Positions 13,508 through 28,470 of a stretch of DNA of 64,000 bases are shown one piece after another. The notes beneath the pieces are model-generated. The model was not told where the DNA came from and made no database searches. It saw nothing but the letters and a program-made list of their open reading frames with translations. Location: the NCBI RefSeq assembly GCF_028453695.1, contig NC_135772.1:5270001-5334000 (forward strand). The letters are read 5' to 3'. Both the position numbers and the translations under genes were made by a program. Numbering within the stretch: position 1 is the stretch's first letter; each line of letters begins with the position of its first letter. The DNA is from Augochlora pura (Eukaryota > Arthropoda > Insecta > Hymenoptera > Halictidae).

Positions 13508-16500
13508 ACCTACGAAACGTTTATGAATATTCAATACGTTCGTTGTTATTCTTTTCGAACGATATTTATTCATACTCTCGGAGCATGAATATAAAAATCC
13601 TTTCTGCGATATACGATGCACGTGTCTGTAATTATCGATCGTTGAGGGATAATTACGTGTAATCGGGCCGTCGCGCGCGACATCAAATTCTTTGCCGACG
13701 ACCCGGTGCGGCGATTTTAGGAAACGTAAATGTGTCAACCGATTTTACAAATGCCTCTTCAGCTGCTCGACAACGACGTAGTAACAAACTCGGGTACTAA
13801 AATTTTCATCGCGCGTGCTTCGAATATTTCAAAATTAAAGGAACTTCCAAAGTTAAAACTAAGCCGTGAATGGAGATATTTTAGGTACATATATCGGTCT
13901 CCATAAGACTAACGCGGCTGGCGTGTTCGGCCACGTGCTGGTAATCGATTTGTGGATCGAACGCACGTTCGAGGATCCCGGTGTAGAAAATCAGCGAGAC
14001 CGGGTAATTGTCCCAGGAGCGTAACTTCATAATCGCCTATTACGTTATGTTGTTACACGTGGAGAATGGCCGCAATAAAATCGAGATCGTTACCGTGAAA
14101 GAGCGAGCCGCATTTATTGGAATAATGGGGGCTACCGATCTCGACTGTTATCGGCTGTTATCGGCCGGTATGTCACGAGGAGCGCAGTTTTTTTTCAAGG
14201 AACGAGTGGCACGAGCCTCTCGCCGCATTTGTATTCGTCGCTTCTATTGTCGACGGAGGCGATTCTTACACGCATTAGTTATTCGTTCGGATGCTGAGGA
14301 ACGAACGAGAGCGACGAGTGACATTCGCGGGACTGGCGGCGGCACGGCCGGTCATAAACACTCGCGAGCGATCGAGAATAGACTGGAAACACGGTTGCGT
14401 ACAGGGCGATTCCAGAAACTGGGTCGGTCCGTTTCAGCAGAAGCTACGACTCGCTTCAAGCGGAATAAATTAACGATATCGTATCTTTTATTAGCATCGG
14501 AACTAGCGACGATTAACGTATACCCAACATTCTGGAGCGGTGGAAATAACAGGTGTCTTTGCACGGTTGCATACAGGGTGGGGCCAATGTATCGAGCAGA
14601 AATCGAGGAAACGCGTCCCACAATTTTATTGCTTTATCTGACTTCATTACCGGGGAACTGATAGCGCCGGACAGGCTTCGCGTTGATCACGGTTCGTACA
14701 CGACCACCGGATTTAAAGAATCCAGACCCCTAACAGTTGAATCAACCTGTAGGTAGATGAAAGACCGAGGTTCGCTCGGACGGCGCTCCCAGCAACCGGG
14801 CAATTTCTTCGAGCCTCGCTATAGGACGTTGTTTCTTGGCCGCTCGATCCGTCGTTGTATCGGCCATTGACACCGTAGATCGATTCATACGGATTTATTT
14901 GAGCACCTTCCTTCCACATGCTGCGTGGACGCGTGTCGTCGCCGTCGTCGTCTCGACAGCGATTTAACTTGGAAATCGAACGGCGTGTTTTACTCGTCAT
15001 TTTTCGCCGGTCTCCGTGCAGGGGCTACGCGAGCTGCTCGATCCTTTCGGCCTGAACTCTTGCGGTCCGAATTAATGCGACCTCTGCCATATAGTCACCG
15101 TTGCGAATGCAGGATCCAATGATTCGATGTCGGAATTCTCGCGGAATACGATGAAATCACCGCTTTAAATCCGATGAAATAACGCCGCGGCGATATCGAA
15201 GGCTCCCAGCTTTCCGATTTTAGATAATGACGCGTTTCTATAAATACAAGAAACCACGCGACATTGCTCGAGGACTCTGCTTGATTAATCGGCTATCCGA
15301 CAAGCCGCGCGGGTAATTCCCTTGTGGTGCTATCGTGTCCGATGCTGATAAGACAATGGACACGACGGTGGACTGTCGGCGCTGTGCGCGAGCGTTGCGA
15401 CAGCCGACGCAATTCGGCGGAAGCGACTGGCTTTAACCGAATCCAACGAGATGTCGACGGAAAGTTTGCCAGTGGCCACACCGGCTCCCTGGACCCTGTC
15501 GTTGGTCTTGGCTCCGCCAGGTCTTGAGATAGCGACGCCACCAGTGTAACGGACGAAACGGAGATTAGCTTCCATGATTTTGCTACATTTTCCTCGTGTC
15601 TCCGGGGAAAATCCCGGTAGATAGTGATACAGTAGTGGGTAGATTATCAAATTTAGAACGTCACGATGGTATTAGTCACGAGATTATGCCGAGAAGCGAT
15701 TCACTCCGATTCGGTAGCTCGCAGCGACGATAAAGCGGCAATGCACCTGCAGCCTCGAAGAATAGCGAGTCCGTATGGAGGTCGGCGCGTCGGAGAAGGG
15801 AATTCCGTCGATCGGCAATAACTTAAGAGTCCGCGAGGCGTAGAGAGGCATCGATCCGGTCGACAATGACCGCCGCCGTTACGTTGAACGCAATTATTAA
15901 CGTGTCTCGCGTCTGCTGGGTATCGGTGCGTAAACACAGGCCAGATCCCGTGCCTCTGTTTCTCCATCTTGACACAGATATTTTCCCGGTTTGCGTAGCC
16001 GCTTATCGTGAATCAAACCGAAGGTCCTTCGACACACTTGCCGAGCATTTCAGTCGTTCCGTCAGCCGTCGTCGTTCTTCTGTTCTCCGTCTCCATCTAT
16101 CCTGTCATCCTTCGCGAACGCCGTGGAAATTCTTTTGCCGTTTATGCGCGTCTGTATATCTTCGACGAAAATAATAGTCACGGTCTTCTCACGTTGGTAG
16201 CACAGATTATAAGTTAATTAAAATCGAGAAGAAGTTACCGCCTCCCAGTACAAATATTTCAAATAACATTTAAAAACACGATAGATTCGCTTCGGACATA
16301 GAGACGTCACAGTGGCAGATCGCGTTCACCTTCCAAACGCGAAGAGGAGAGAGAGAGAGAGAGACGATAAGATACAATGCGAGCTGCGCGTCATTATTCT
16401 TGTAGACACTCGTTGTCGGAATTATCAAAGGAAAGTTGTGGGCAACAATTAGTTGGTCTTCCTTTAGCGAAATCGCGGGTCAACGATAAACCACTTCCTC

Positions 16501-19500
16501 GTTGATACGAATTTATTTTCTTACGGTTTAACGCGTCGAAATTTTTCCGTTTACGAGCGCGCGACGTCCGCGATCTCGCGCGCTCTTAAAAAAAGATGCT
16601 CGTCCTTTGCCGCTGCGGCGAATAACATTGAATACGCGGCAACCGATTCTCAAGAATATCTCCGAGGTTGCGAGGACGATTGACCGTGACGCCACGGAAA
16701 TCATCGCGAATGATTCTAGATGAATCTGCTGGAAGCTTGCTTACCTTCCGACAGGATCTTAATGGAACAACGGAAATTCCTTTGGGTTGTTTGAGGTGAA
16801 AAGCCTCGCGTTTCAGATTCATTTGCACCACTTTGTTCCACTTTCTCCGATAAGCTGCTCGGTTATTGACGCAATGTTCCACAAATCGCAGCTCAGATAA
16901 AACCAGCAATTTGGCATATTGTTTCTCCGTCGTGCTTTAAAATACGCGTCTACTGCACGCTAATTCGTGGATGCTTTGGTTTGATACATTGTCGCCGATT
17001 TTGCGTAAACTATCGTGAACCGGCGTTCGCCTTCAAATTTTCCAGTCGACGAGGCGATGTCCGGACGTTTTAATACGCATTCCCGCCATAACACGCAGGT
17101 TCAATAACACTGACGATTATTTGTTTACTGGATCGAACACGATAGACTTGTTAAAAGCTTTGTTATGCTTCTTTCGCTCCCAAATCCGAATTTTTAGGAC
17201 TGATTGCCGATTAAAAGAAATGCGCAAAACGGGCCATCGCAAACAGATAACGAAATTTACGTCAATTGCCGTTGTGATTTTTTTAGGGAACACGGAGAAA
17301 TGTTGTTTCGTTAGTGCTCGTTGCAAATGTCGCGTAACGCCGTAGATCACTCTCAGGTACATATACAGCGTGCATTTAGCGTAGGCTTCGAGCTAACAAA
17401 ACTCTGTAAACGTGTGCAAATTACTTTGGCATTCCTTCTTCGTGTCAACACATTATTGCGTCCAAATCTATGGTCTTTTGCGGATCGATCGGGGAAAATT
17501 ATCACAATAACTTGTCAGAATTCACGACGGTGGTTCGTACGTATGCAAACAGGTCTGCGAAGTTTCGTAAGGATATGTTAATGGATTCTGTCAAAACAAA
17601 TTCCTAAAATATAATCTTAACATAGGTCAAGATATGGAAATATCTGCGATATGGAAATATGTATTCCTGCGTGACCAGGCGAATAACGAAAAAGGAATTC
17701 TATCGCGGGAAAAGGAGCCGAAGTGAGGCGATGATTTCGAAAAGAAGGTCGAGAGATTGGTGTTGTGGTTAGATTCGCGAGGTGTGGAGACTACGCTCGC
17801 TATGTTCCCCATCTCGCATGGTGTTGTATAAACATATACATAATACAACTCATGCGGGCATGACCACAAACCAACACTGTATGAAAACAGTGCAAGAAGT
17901 GTGTAACACGACCTATAGTCACTCAGCGAAAACGTTCGTGGAGCGGGCAGGAAATTTAGACACCGTTAACGAAACATATATTTTCGAATATGTACCTCGG
18001 AAAATTAAAAAGACGAGCGGCAGGAATGCGTACAAGAAGAAGTTTCTTGGTACAATAACCCCGGCAACATATTGATATGCCATTGAAGTCGACGAGGATT
18101 ATGTACCTCGCTGTGTTCTTAAAGCAACTTTGTCGACAAATTGTCAAATCCACGATTGAAAAATGATTGTTCAATTTTGCCGGTACATCGTGTTGTTTCG
18201 CGTGGCACCGTAATCATTGGCAATGGTTTCCCGACGGTAAGACAATGTTTTCGAGTGGCGACGAAACCGGTGGAAAATTTCAACGAGAGCCGCCGCGATA
18301 AGGCTCGCGAGTCCCCACCGTTCGCCACGCGGTTCCATTATTCCTGGCGAAAATTCCGTTCCGCCACCGGGTCGCGTCGTTAATTGCTTTTTATTGGCAA
18401 TGGCCGGCCCATATTTCTCGTAATGACGAACGGCGTGCTTCTGGGGACGTTCAGTGTCGTTCAGAGAAAAAGTGAGAGTTACCTTGGCTGATCCATGCCG
18501 TTCGAACGTGTGTCCGTGTGGTACCGTGCTCGCACGCACGCACGCGGCGCGGCTCGGAGAGGGGCTTCTCTATGACCGATGAATGCGCGTGCACGCGCCG
18601 GTGGGCGTGGAAAATAGTACAGCGATTTTATTTGCGACGGGAACGATGATTCACTCGGAAAAAATGTAAATTGCTCGAACGTACGAGAGCACGAAGAGAT
18701 GAACATTCGCTGCGCCGACTTTGTCGCTCGCTCGAGACCAATACGCAACAGTGTATTGGCTCGAAAAGCCGGGACAAGGGAATCGAGACTCTCCAAAGCA
18801 AGAGCATGAACAACGCCAGATAATATGCTCGATATCATCTAAAAACCTTGGGTTTGTTTCCTCTGGAAAGTTCAATACGATTAAAATCCTATTAAACGCA
18901 ATATTTGACTCGACTCTATGAAATTGAATGTAATTTATTTGTAACTGGAAATGATTCGCTGAACCAATATAGAATGAATCGACACGAGACCAGGCACGCG
19001 TAAGTGCATCGTCTAATTTGTTTGCGGTGGAGAGGGGGCAACGATATTTCATCCAGCTCATTTAATGCAACGCTGATGTAATTGTTGTCGGAGCGACGGT
19101 TTCCTAGAAAACGAGTTCAAACGTTTCGCATCGTTGTTGCACGCGGTTAATTAAATCTGAATGGCGGGGAGATTGTCAGCTGTATACCTGATTTTTCTCT
19201 CTCGAGGTTAGGGAGTTTTCGCCTTCTTAACCGCGAACGGAGAGAGTCAAGGTTTCGGCTCGCGGCTATGCGAAATCGGGGTCGCCGCGGACAGATTTAA
19301 CTGCGCCAGTGAAACTATTTGTAGAATTATGAAATATACGGTGTGGTCGTTGCTCACGGGATAACGAGCTCGCGTTCTGCGCGACGGACATGCTTCTTTT
19401 GCAGTCCCCTCGTTGTTTTTCAATCCTCCGATCTTTTTTCGATCGTTCCTGGAACGATCTGAATTTCCCGCGAATCTCGCGCGTAAATATTTGGCGAGAC

Positions 19501-21889
19501 CGAGCCGATTTTGTTCGGATTTCTTCAAATTTGTTGGTCTTGCAGGCCGGAAGTTGATCTCATGAACTCCGTTTCCGAAAATATCTTACGCCTCGGTCTT
19601 CGTTTTGCCCGCGTTCTCAAAGATTCGCTCTCTTGGACATTTTCAACACGACTTTTTTTTCAAATTCGTACTCGCTGCAAGCACATAAACGATTGTCCAT
19701 TATGATCGCTGGTAGAAAATATCTCTCGTGTCTATAATTTGATCAATAATTTGGCAATTCGTAGCTTCGAACTGGGACATCTACCCTTATCGCTTATCTC
19801 TCGGTCCCCTGTTACGTAAAATCTGGGAGGGGAGGTGGGAGGGTGGCCGCCGAAGCAGGCGAAGTTGGACGCGTAAAAATCCTGCCGCGGTTAGTTGGTC
19901 GGGCCGAGGATAACTTTCCCGATACCGTCTGCAGAGAAGGCCTCGACTTTTTGGACGAGCTATCCACGTTGCATGCGAACGTGGTCGCGTATCTAGACGG
20001 GGCAGAACGAGCGCAGCGGTTGGCGGGGAGCAGCAAGATTGCTGGCATACATATATCGCGGCGAGTCAGGAGTCACGTTGCTCGACACGCGCTCCGAGCT
20101 CTCGGCTGGATGTAGGTTAGTATTTTTAAGTAACCGAGCAACCCGGTATATACAAATACGGTGCTCGAGGAGCAAAACAATGCCGGTGTCGGTGTGTGAC
20201 CGGCCGTGCCACGTCCTAGCCGCTTTAATATTCCCCCTACGATCGCACGGCGATTAAGGAAACGAGCCTGAACAGCCACACCACCACGGCGAGGTCCTCG
20301 CCGCAACCTTAGATGGAATTTCCTTACGCGCGTTTATGTAAGTTCCGCGCTGTCCGGTTCGCATCACGCTGAACGCGCGAGCCTCGCTTCGATCAGCCTA
20401 CAATTTCAAAAGGAGCAACAAGAAAGCGGCGGTGAACGGGATTTTCCGATCGATCCTGGTCGAAAAGAAAGAAGCGCTCACGGACTACATACATACTTCC
20501 GAGTACGTCAAAGAACAGTAAAACCTGTCCGAATGGTCCGATGGTGATCCAAGAGTTGCTAGTTGGACATTCGGGGGTTAGTTTCCCCCCCTTAAAGCGA
20601 ATAACGTATGCTTGCATATGCGAAACGGTGTTCGTTGTTTTATCGAATCTTTCGATGGACCGTCTCCCTGTCCCCATGAAATTGTAAATAAATCTCGGCC
20701 AGAGTAAAATTACAGATGCCTTCAAAATATCGATCTTTCCAGCTCGAAAGCAAATCCCTGTTGTTCGTCGGCTCTAACACAGCCATTCTCCCAGCGATTG
20801 ATTAGTTCAAATTCTTTGATAAACGGTTGTAGGTTCTGGATATCTTTAATCTTTCACACGTTCCGTGACACGTGGATTGTAGGATGCCCATGATGCGTCA
20901 TTATTCATAGGATCAGTACAGTCGCCCGCAAAAGTGCGCTGCGCTTCCGAGACGTATGGAGACTTTGTAACTCGATTCTGTCTGTAAGATACAGGATGTG
21001 TAGTATTTCTCAATGTTTACCGGACTTATTACATCCTTATCGACAGATTAGTGAGTTCTGTTGAGATGATTCATCGTTTGGAAACTACGGCTCGTTTCTG
21101 TAGGACGATAATCTCTGGTTGTGAAACCAATACGACTTCGTGTCTCCAGGATACACTTGGAGAGGTCGTTCATCGAAACATCATTGATAATTCTTGTTGG
21201 AGGGATCCTTAAATAATTAATCACCGAAATGAAATTTATGTATCGTCGTTTCAAATGTAAAATCAATTTCGTAGTTGCCTCTAGGAGGATGAGCAGCTTG
21301 TGCACGAGTTACGTTCTAAGCGTATCCTATCGTTAATCCTCTGGGCATTGTACATCCGAACGACAGCGTTGATTTATATAGAATAAAGAATAGTCGAATG
21401 ACAGGCCATAGCTGACCCCATGATAGCGCACGCATCCGTTGTTCGAGCGACATGCGCGTTGCATCAGCAGGTGTGGTGTCACGTAGGATTTTCGTTGTTT
21501 TTCGACCACCCGTTACGTACACGTGCGCGAGCGAGCATGCGACGCCGTGCATACTTATACATCGTGACTTTCTACTTACGTCTAAGCGCGTCCAAGTGCC
21601 GGCCACGTAACTCGTGATCGATCGGATTATATGGTCCACGTGTGGCCGATAAGAAAGCACACGGCGAAAAATATTCTTCTCGAACGAAAGGAGAGCCGGT
21701 TCGACGGAACCGTGCTCGAATTTCTTGGAAGTCTCCCGAGGCTTCGACTATTTGTTGAACAGTGTCACGGCCGCATATTGTCACGAAGCGTGCGCGTGCG
21801 TGCGTGCGTGCACGAAATACGCGCCGATACTCGCGCGTCGTCGCATCGACGTTATCAGCAATTCCCGCTGATTATCGGCACACGGGCGC

Positions 21890-21933
<44 letters not shown>

Positions 21934-24900
21934 CTGTGCATCGACTGACAATGAATCTTCAGTTTGGGTTTTTCCAATTTTTCTTCGAGATCTTCTGCTA
22001 CTCTGTTCGCGCGTTCGGACGCGACCAGGACTCGATCGTTTTTCGGGACACCTATCGTATTGCGAAAATTCTGTTATACAGAAGAAGATAACTGGCGTCG
22101 ATGATTCACTGGTTATTGGGAAGCATCGATTTCCAAAGGCCAATACGTTCGGCAATAACCAACGAACTCGGACTATGAACCTCGAGTCCGTCTTTTGAAC
22201 GTCATCCTGTCGAACGCGACAGCCTTTTACCAAATACATCACGCAACGTGCTTGGATTTGCGTGAAAACGCTTCGTGGCGACGACAAAGTTGACGCAATT
22301 GAGTCGATACTGTCGGGAACGGATGTCCTCGACCATCCTAATTCCAAAACCTGAGACACTGTTTCTATAGTTTCCCAATTTCGTCTACTTCTTACCGCTG
22401 GCTCGTTCATTAATTCGGTTGCACGGAAAATGAACCCATTATTCCTCGGCACGTACATACATACATATGGAATCGATTCCCACGGGAAATAAGAATCTAC
22501 GGCATCGCAATCGGTCCGTAACACGTTTCCCAACCGTCCTGCGATCCTTTCACAGGAACAGCCGGTGGAGACGATAAATTATCTTGAGAAATTCTTATTG
22601 TGCCGTTGATCGGCTGGCATTCGACATCGCAGATTTATTTGTTATTTGCTCGTAGGCATTGCGTGGTCGTCGTCGGAGTACGCACGTGCGTGAACTTGTG
22701 CGTGCCACGCCATGCCGCGAGTAGCCGCACGAGAAAGTGAACGGTGGTGTAGCGCCGACGAATACGCGCGAATCGGCAGGAAAGTTCTGGGAAGGACGTT
22801 GCCGGCATTGACTAACTTCTCGTCGTTGACTCGAATCCGAATTTAAATTCACGCGGTTACGCAATGGTTAAAAGTGACCCCGCAGGCTTCTTCTGGCGTC
22901 TGCTCGCGATCACATGATCCTGCGCGATACCGAATCTAGAGAAGCGTTTGTTTCCTCGGTCGCCGACTTCTCTCTTCGAGTGCTGCGCGGGATTCGCAGA
23001 AATCGATGGATTTTTATGCGATAACGGTGGGTGGCATGTGACGATTTCGTATCCGAGGCGAATCGTTTGTTATCGGGAACGCGCGAGTTAGCGTGATAAG
23101 TGCCAGGTTATTAATCTTTCCGTCGGAGATACGTCTCCGCGGAACGAGACACGTTGTTTTTATTACGGAGACGATTTCCTTTGTTCGTAGTCCTCTCTTC
23201 GTTCCGCCAATTAGCAACTAATACGATCCATTCTGCCTGATCTAGCAAAATAACGCAAGTCCAGCGAACTGTGCTGTTTCGTCTAAATCAATTTTATTAA
23301 TCCATTGCTCCGTTTAATATTCTCGATACTGCTCGCGCCGATCGAAGCAATTGGTTGAATTATGTAAATCCAGATAAGGCGTACATTAACATTGTACTTG
23401 GTCCGATAACGATAAGAAAGTGATGGGCAAAGCTTTAAACGACAATATCTGTGAAATGGAAACACGCGATGTCCCTGTTTCACCTTAGGACGTAGTTTCA
23501 CGCGTTCGTAAATAATAAGGAATTATAGATAAAAAAAAAAATTGATACTTTGCACGTGGTCCGAAGCACATGACTGACCTCTGAAAGAACCGATTAATAC
23601 TTTTATGGTCCCGCGTCGAGTACTCGTGGAATTCTGGCGCAGGAATGCGCAACATTGATTCCGCGATAAAAGGATTTTTTGAAGGAGTCGACCGTGCTCG
23701 GCGCACCAAGGCGACCGAAGAACGATCCCAGCGAGCTAAGTCAGTAAGCAGGTCGTCTTCCAACTGGTTAACCGATGCACGTGCACGAAGCGAACCACCA
23801 GTAGGTGTAACCATATGTGAAAGTGACAGACACGCACCGACAACCGAGCAAGGTGGTGGGCAGTAAGGTCGACGAAGGACGTTGCGAATGAGGGGCGTTG
23901 TTGGCGATCCATCGTACCCTGATTCCGTGCCAATTGAAATCCGAATAATTAAGGTCGAGCGGAAATTTTCACCGTTTCTCGCGAACGCTGATTTCCTAAT
24001 TGAGCGGGATATCGCCGCGGTTGGATCTTCGTTAGCGCGATCAGCCTTCGCACAATTAGTCCTCGTCAGCATTTCTCTGCCATTTCCCGAATCGACCGTG
24101 ATCATTTTGTTTCGATTGGTTTTCAGGTTGTGAAAACATTGCGGTGTCCCGCGCAGATTCTTATGAGCGATGACGTTGACGGTGATTCACAGCATCATCT
24201 TCCTGGTACTTGTTACTCATCGGAATGTTGGCATACTATCGAGTTGTTTAGCAAATCTGTTAAACCAGTTCAAAGAGTCAATTGCAGTTGGAAGAAATAA
24301 AATCATAGTATAGTTTGGCATCGTTCTCGTGGCTGTACTCAAGGGTTTTAGTTTCTGCTTATCCGGTTGCAACTTTCTAGGCCAAGAACCCAAAATGGTT
24401 CAAGGCAGAATTTCTATCGAACTTCCGGTTGGAAATCATTGTCTTCCAGACGCGCGACGTCCTCGATTCCTTCACGTACGACGTCTCGAACGTTCGTCGA
24501 TCAAAGCATCTGTTCTCGGTATACACGTGCCGTTGTTACGTCGATTCGCGATCGCAACGGCGCTTCTGCTGCTCGCGGGCGAACGGAATAGGTGAACGCG
24601 AACGGTCCGGCTATGATTTCGTAACAGGACTCCTCCGCCGAGTTACTCCATTAATAGCATCTGTAATTACGCGAATCCAGGTACGTGAATATTTGCGGAT
24701 TCTGCTCAGCGAATTATGATATAACCAGCGGCCGTGTAAGAGGCGCGGATCTCGGTTATCAACCGAACCAAATTGATCGCGTGCTTGCAATAGTTCGTCG
24801 TGTGCCAAATAAAATTATTGCAAGATGCGAAAGATGTAAAAGGAAAGAGAAATCTTGCAAGTTTGTAGAATGTCTTGCGATTCGTCGGTCGACGCGACGA

Positions 24901-27900
24901 TCGTTTTCCCTCGAGGAGCAACTCGCGTTCATTACCGTCACAGTAGGAAGCCTCTTTAACAATAATTAGCGGAACACTGCGAAACGAGCCGCGAAGGAAC
25001 GCGCGGAGCTTTGCTTTTCTTCGTTACGTAACTCTTTTGCTTGGACGAGATACTTTCGTATCCACGTTTATTTACGAGCGATCAAGTTACGACGAGGATG
25101 CGTGAGTTCAGCTGTGGGTGCACAGGTGTGCATCGCCGGGTCTGTCAGCACGGCAAGATCGTGCGAGCGGTGCATTAAAACAATGAAGAAGGAAGGAGAG
25201 AACGCTCGCTGCCGAGTCACATGCCGGGAAATGTCAACCACGTGCAGGTACACGAGGTACATACATACTCGGCTGTAACCTGCTCAACGTGATTACGCTA
25301 CTGCAAGTAACGATGCAGAAAATTGTTTCAGATAATTCGCTTGGCTGTGTATGTTATTACACGTCGCTCGCCGTCCATCGACCAGAGAAAAATATCGTCC
25401 GAACAACCAATTTACTAATCAGCGAAGTCCCAGATTATCTTCTTTCTCTTCGAGCGTACTCGCATCGAGTGATCCGAAGATGAGAGATCCTGATCCAGAA
25501 TGCGTGATCGATCCTTCGATGTCGGATTCCGAACCTCTGGAAGACTCGCAATCTATTATTGGTCGTTTATTGTACAATCGCTGGTAATTGCGAGCGCGCG
25601 CGCGCGCGATAGCACGCGTATCGTCCTTTGCGTTGCTCGCATTGCTGCTGCAATTCCGGTAAACCGTGTAGGAACAACAACGCGGCTGTGATTGGTCGTC
25701 GCAGCGTGGACGAATTATGTAACGTGTTGGTGTCCAATTATATAACGTAAAATGTAATTATATCACGAAGCGGGAACGATAACGTATAAATAGAAGGTTT
25801 GCGTCACGGTGTTCGAGCATCGCGGAGGAATGTTTTCTCGATGCCGATCGAAGTCGATCGCAGTTTCCGTGGATCATCGCGAATCATCCTCCTCCCTCCC
25901 TTTGCTTCTTCTACGAATCTTCCGTTCGAGGAAAGCCGGCACAAAAATTCGCTACCGGTTAGGGTTCGCAGGCTTCCGTGTCGACTCGACGAAGAGCGTT
26001 TTTAATTAGCAAACGTATAAATTATTTATGGCCTCCCATGACGTTGAACCTTTAATGGAATACTTTCGACCGACGACGTCCGTAAACGATGCGTTTTGCA
26101 CCGTACCCGATCGTGCAAACTGAAATCGAATCGATCAGACATTACAATTACAAATTAACCACGTTCGAGCTTCTCTGTGATCGATTAACGATTTCGATGG
26201 AAACCTTATCAATGATTTTACTCGTATCGAAAAAGTAATCGACGTCTCTTCTGTCTTTGGAACGAAAAGATGAGTCACGTTTATAAAAAGGTTTCATAAT
26301 TAGTTGGGGCGAATACGAGCTCGTAATACGAGCAACGTTAACAAGGACGTTGCTTTCGAACGCGACGTCCATTGCTAGAAAAGTATTTGTCGCAGGAACC
26401 GTTAACGAGAAATGTAATTCCGAGGCGTTTTTCTTCAGATCGTTAGAATTCCACGTTCCTGGATCATCATAGGTGTTACGTGATCGACGCAATGTTTGAC
26501 TTGTCTGAGAAAAACTCGGCACGTGTCGCGACGGGGAAATTTTTCGCGCAGTCACGTCATATGTGCATGCATATGCATGTATATGGCCGAGCTCTCACGT
26601 TTCGAATAACTAATTATGTTGCTAACGTGCAAACGTAGATTCTCCGGTTACCATCGTGTCGCGATCCAGTTAGTTATTTATGTTTGCTATTTATAACTTT
26701 TTAACGACACGCTTTCCGACCACTTATTTTTTATATTTTTTAATTCGACGCGTCGACAGATTGGCGAGAGCAAGAGTCCTCTACACGCGAAACAACATCG
26801 CTTCTACTAAAGTGTTTTTTCCCGCGAACAAATGAATGAAACGATGAAAATTTATCTCAAGGATTAACCGACAATCGCGTCTTCGCTTCGAGACAGTTTG
26901 AGTGACGAACAACGGTCACGACCCGAAAGCGTGACGGATGCTTTGTAGAACGATGATTGCCAAAGCTACGTATGTAATTTGCATTTCGCATCTTAAAATA
27001 GCTTATCGCGTATACGTTGCAAAAGATAAATGCGGTTTGTTCTTACGATAAACCGAGTCGTTGACAGAATGCCTCGAACAGCGAAAACGGTAACAACGTG
27101 GGAAAGCTGACGCGCGGAAGATCGCAGATGCGCGAGCAGCATTGGCAAGGATTTTTTAATGGGGCAAAGCAAGAATTTTGTCGAATTTTCGGAAAGCCTG
27201 TTGTAAAGCCAAAATAGTCTCGCGCGTACGCGGATCTCGAAGCCGTTGATCGATGTCCAAACTTTGATCGGCCAGCAAAGGTTCGTTACGCGATGGCGGA
27301 GCGTTCGGCGGTCGAGCCTGTTATCGACTGCAATTTTTATGAGGAACGACATTGCTGGAGTTATCAATAATGCGCGGTGGCTCGTGCCTTTTTCCGTCGA
27401 CTCTATTTACGGAGTAAAATCTATAACGGGGCTGAAGTGGACGCGGTGCTCCGCCGGGTTATTGACTGAAACGCTCGCAACGATATTCGTTACGTAAAGT
27501 CGGAGAGACGACCGTGGGCGAGAGAGCTGGATGTTTCCGCCTCGAGATATTCCACCAGTCGATCGCTAATCGATTGACACGTGGTCGTCATTGGTAACCC
27601 CTTGCGCGACTGGATAGCGATCCACCATTGGCTCGGCCGGAAATTCTATATCGCGGTTATTGCATGTGACATTTAAAGTTCTGTAACATCGGCCGAGAGA
27701 CGCCGCCACGCGACACGCGACACGTAATACATACAGACAAAAATAGCCGTATCCGATGGCAATTTATTACATTTATAATATATAATTTTTCGTTTGCAAC
27801 GAGGCGTATTAAATCTCTTTCTATTCCTTCGCTTCGCCTACACTTTTTTTCACCCAGCACAATTTTGGTATTCTTTTAATATTAAATTTGTCTACTATTT

Positions 27901-28300
27901 TGCAAGCGATTCAGTCTTTTGGCTACTACAAAAACGGAGTTTAACAAGGCCGACTTTGTTGAAAAATCATGAGAATGTGAAAGCGACGAAAGTTGCCTGA
28001 ACGCGACGCGACATCCTTTGTGCCCCGTTACTGCCATTGTTCACGGAACTATCGCGAGAAATTTCTTTTCGTCGGAACAGCGTGCGTCACGGTGCAATCG
28101 CGGCAAGAATTCACGATCCTTACGTGACCGACGCCATCGAATTCTCAGCATTATTTTGAAACCGTACGGTGTCGTTTAACTCCGGATTCTGTCCGCCAAC
28201 AATTACAAACCGTGTGGAAACATTCGCGGAGAAGCATTGCGCAACCAGAAACGGACGCTTCAGAAAACATTTTCGTTTCCTTTTATCGTCGCCGGAATTA
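13508..28300. other. Long stretch without a recognised gene, probably cwo upstream/intron DNA
   Basis: No conserved domain is visible in any frame. Several ORFs of 200-250 codons occur (14008-14661 plus, 21781-22533 minus, 23485-24105 minus) but lack recognisable motifs and overlap simple repeats or CpG-rich sequence. An exon-like start at 18974-18999 (nine codons, then GTAAGT at 19000, phase 2) has the phase needed to precede the cwo exon at 28471. A two-and-two-thirds-codon ATG at 11464 before GTGAAA has the same phase. Neither is supported further. Confidence 0.5.
21891..21930. repeat. (TC)20 microsatellite
   Basis: Twenty uninterrupted TC units. Reading through it in the minus direction produces a long Arg-Glu run in a spurious ORF. 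Confidence 0.97.
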
Positions 28301-28305
28301 TCTCT

Positions 28306-28346
28306 CCGAACGTTGTCCGAACGTTGTCCGAACGTTGTCCGAACGT
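28306..28346. repeat. Tandem repeat, 11-bp unit
   Basis: Three perfect copies of CCGAACGTTGT plus eight bases of a fourth, about 125 bp upstream of the acceptor of the cwo exon at 28471. The unit contains the palindrome AACGTT. Confidence 0.95.
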
Positions 28347-28470
28347 CCGGGCCAGTCTCCCTACTTTTTCTTAATGTCCATCGATTCGGTCGCCAACTAC
28401 ATAATTATCTCGCAAGTACCAAGGCGCGCTGCAAGTTCTCCTCTAACTGGAAATATTTTTTAATTCACAG

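Noticed and set aside
14008..14661. 217-codon plus-strand ORF
   Set aside because: No ATG at its start, no domain, not protein-like in composition.
19843..20115. 90-codon plus-strand ORF with protein-like composition
   Set aside because: No ATG, no splice sites of quality, and an equally open minus frame; left unassigned.
21781..22533. 250-codon minus-strand ORF
   Set aside because: No domain; part is Arg-Glu from reading through the (TC)20 repeat; no supporting splice or promoter signals.
25785..25820. TATAAATAG element
   Set aside because: Good TATA sequence but no initiator at the right distance and no gene downstream.
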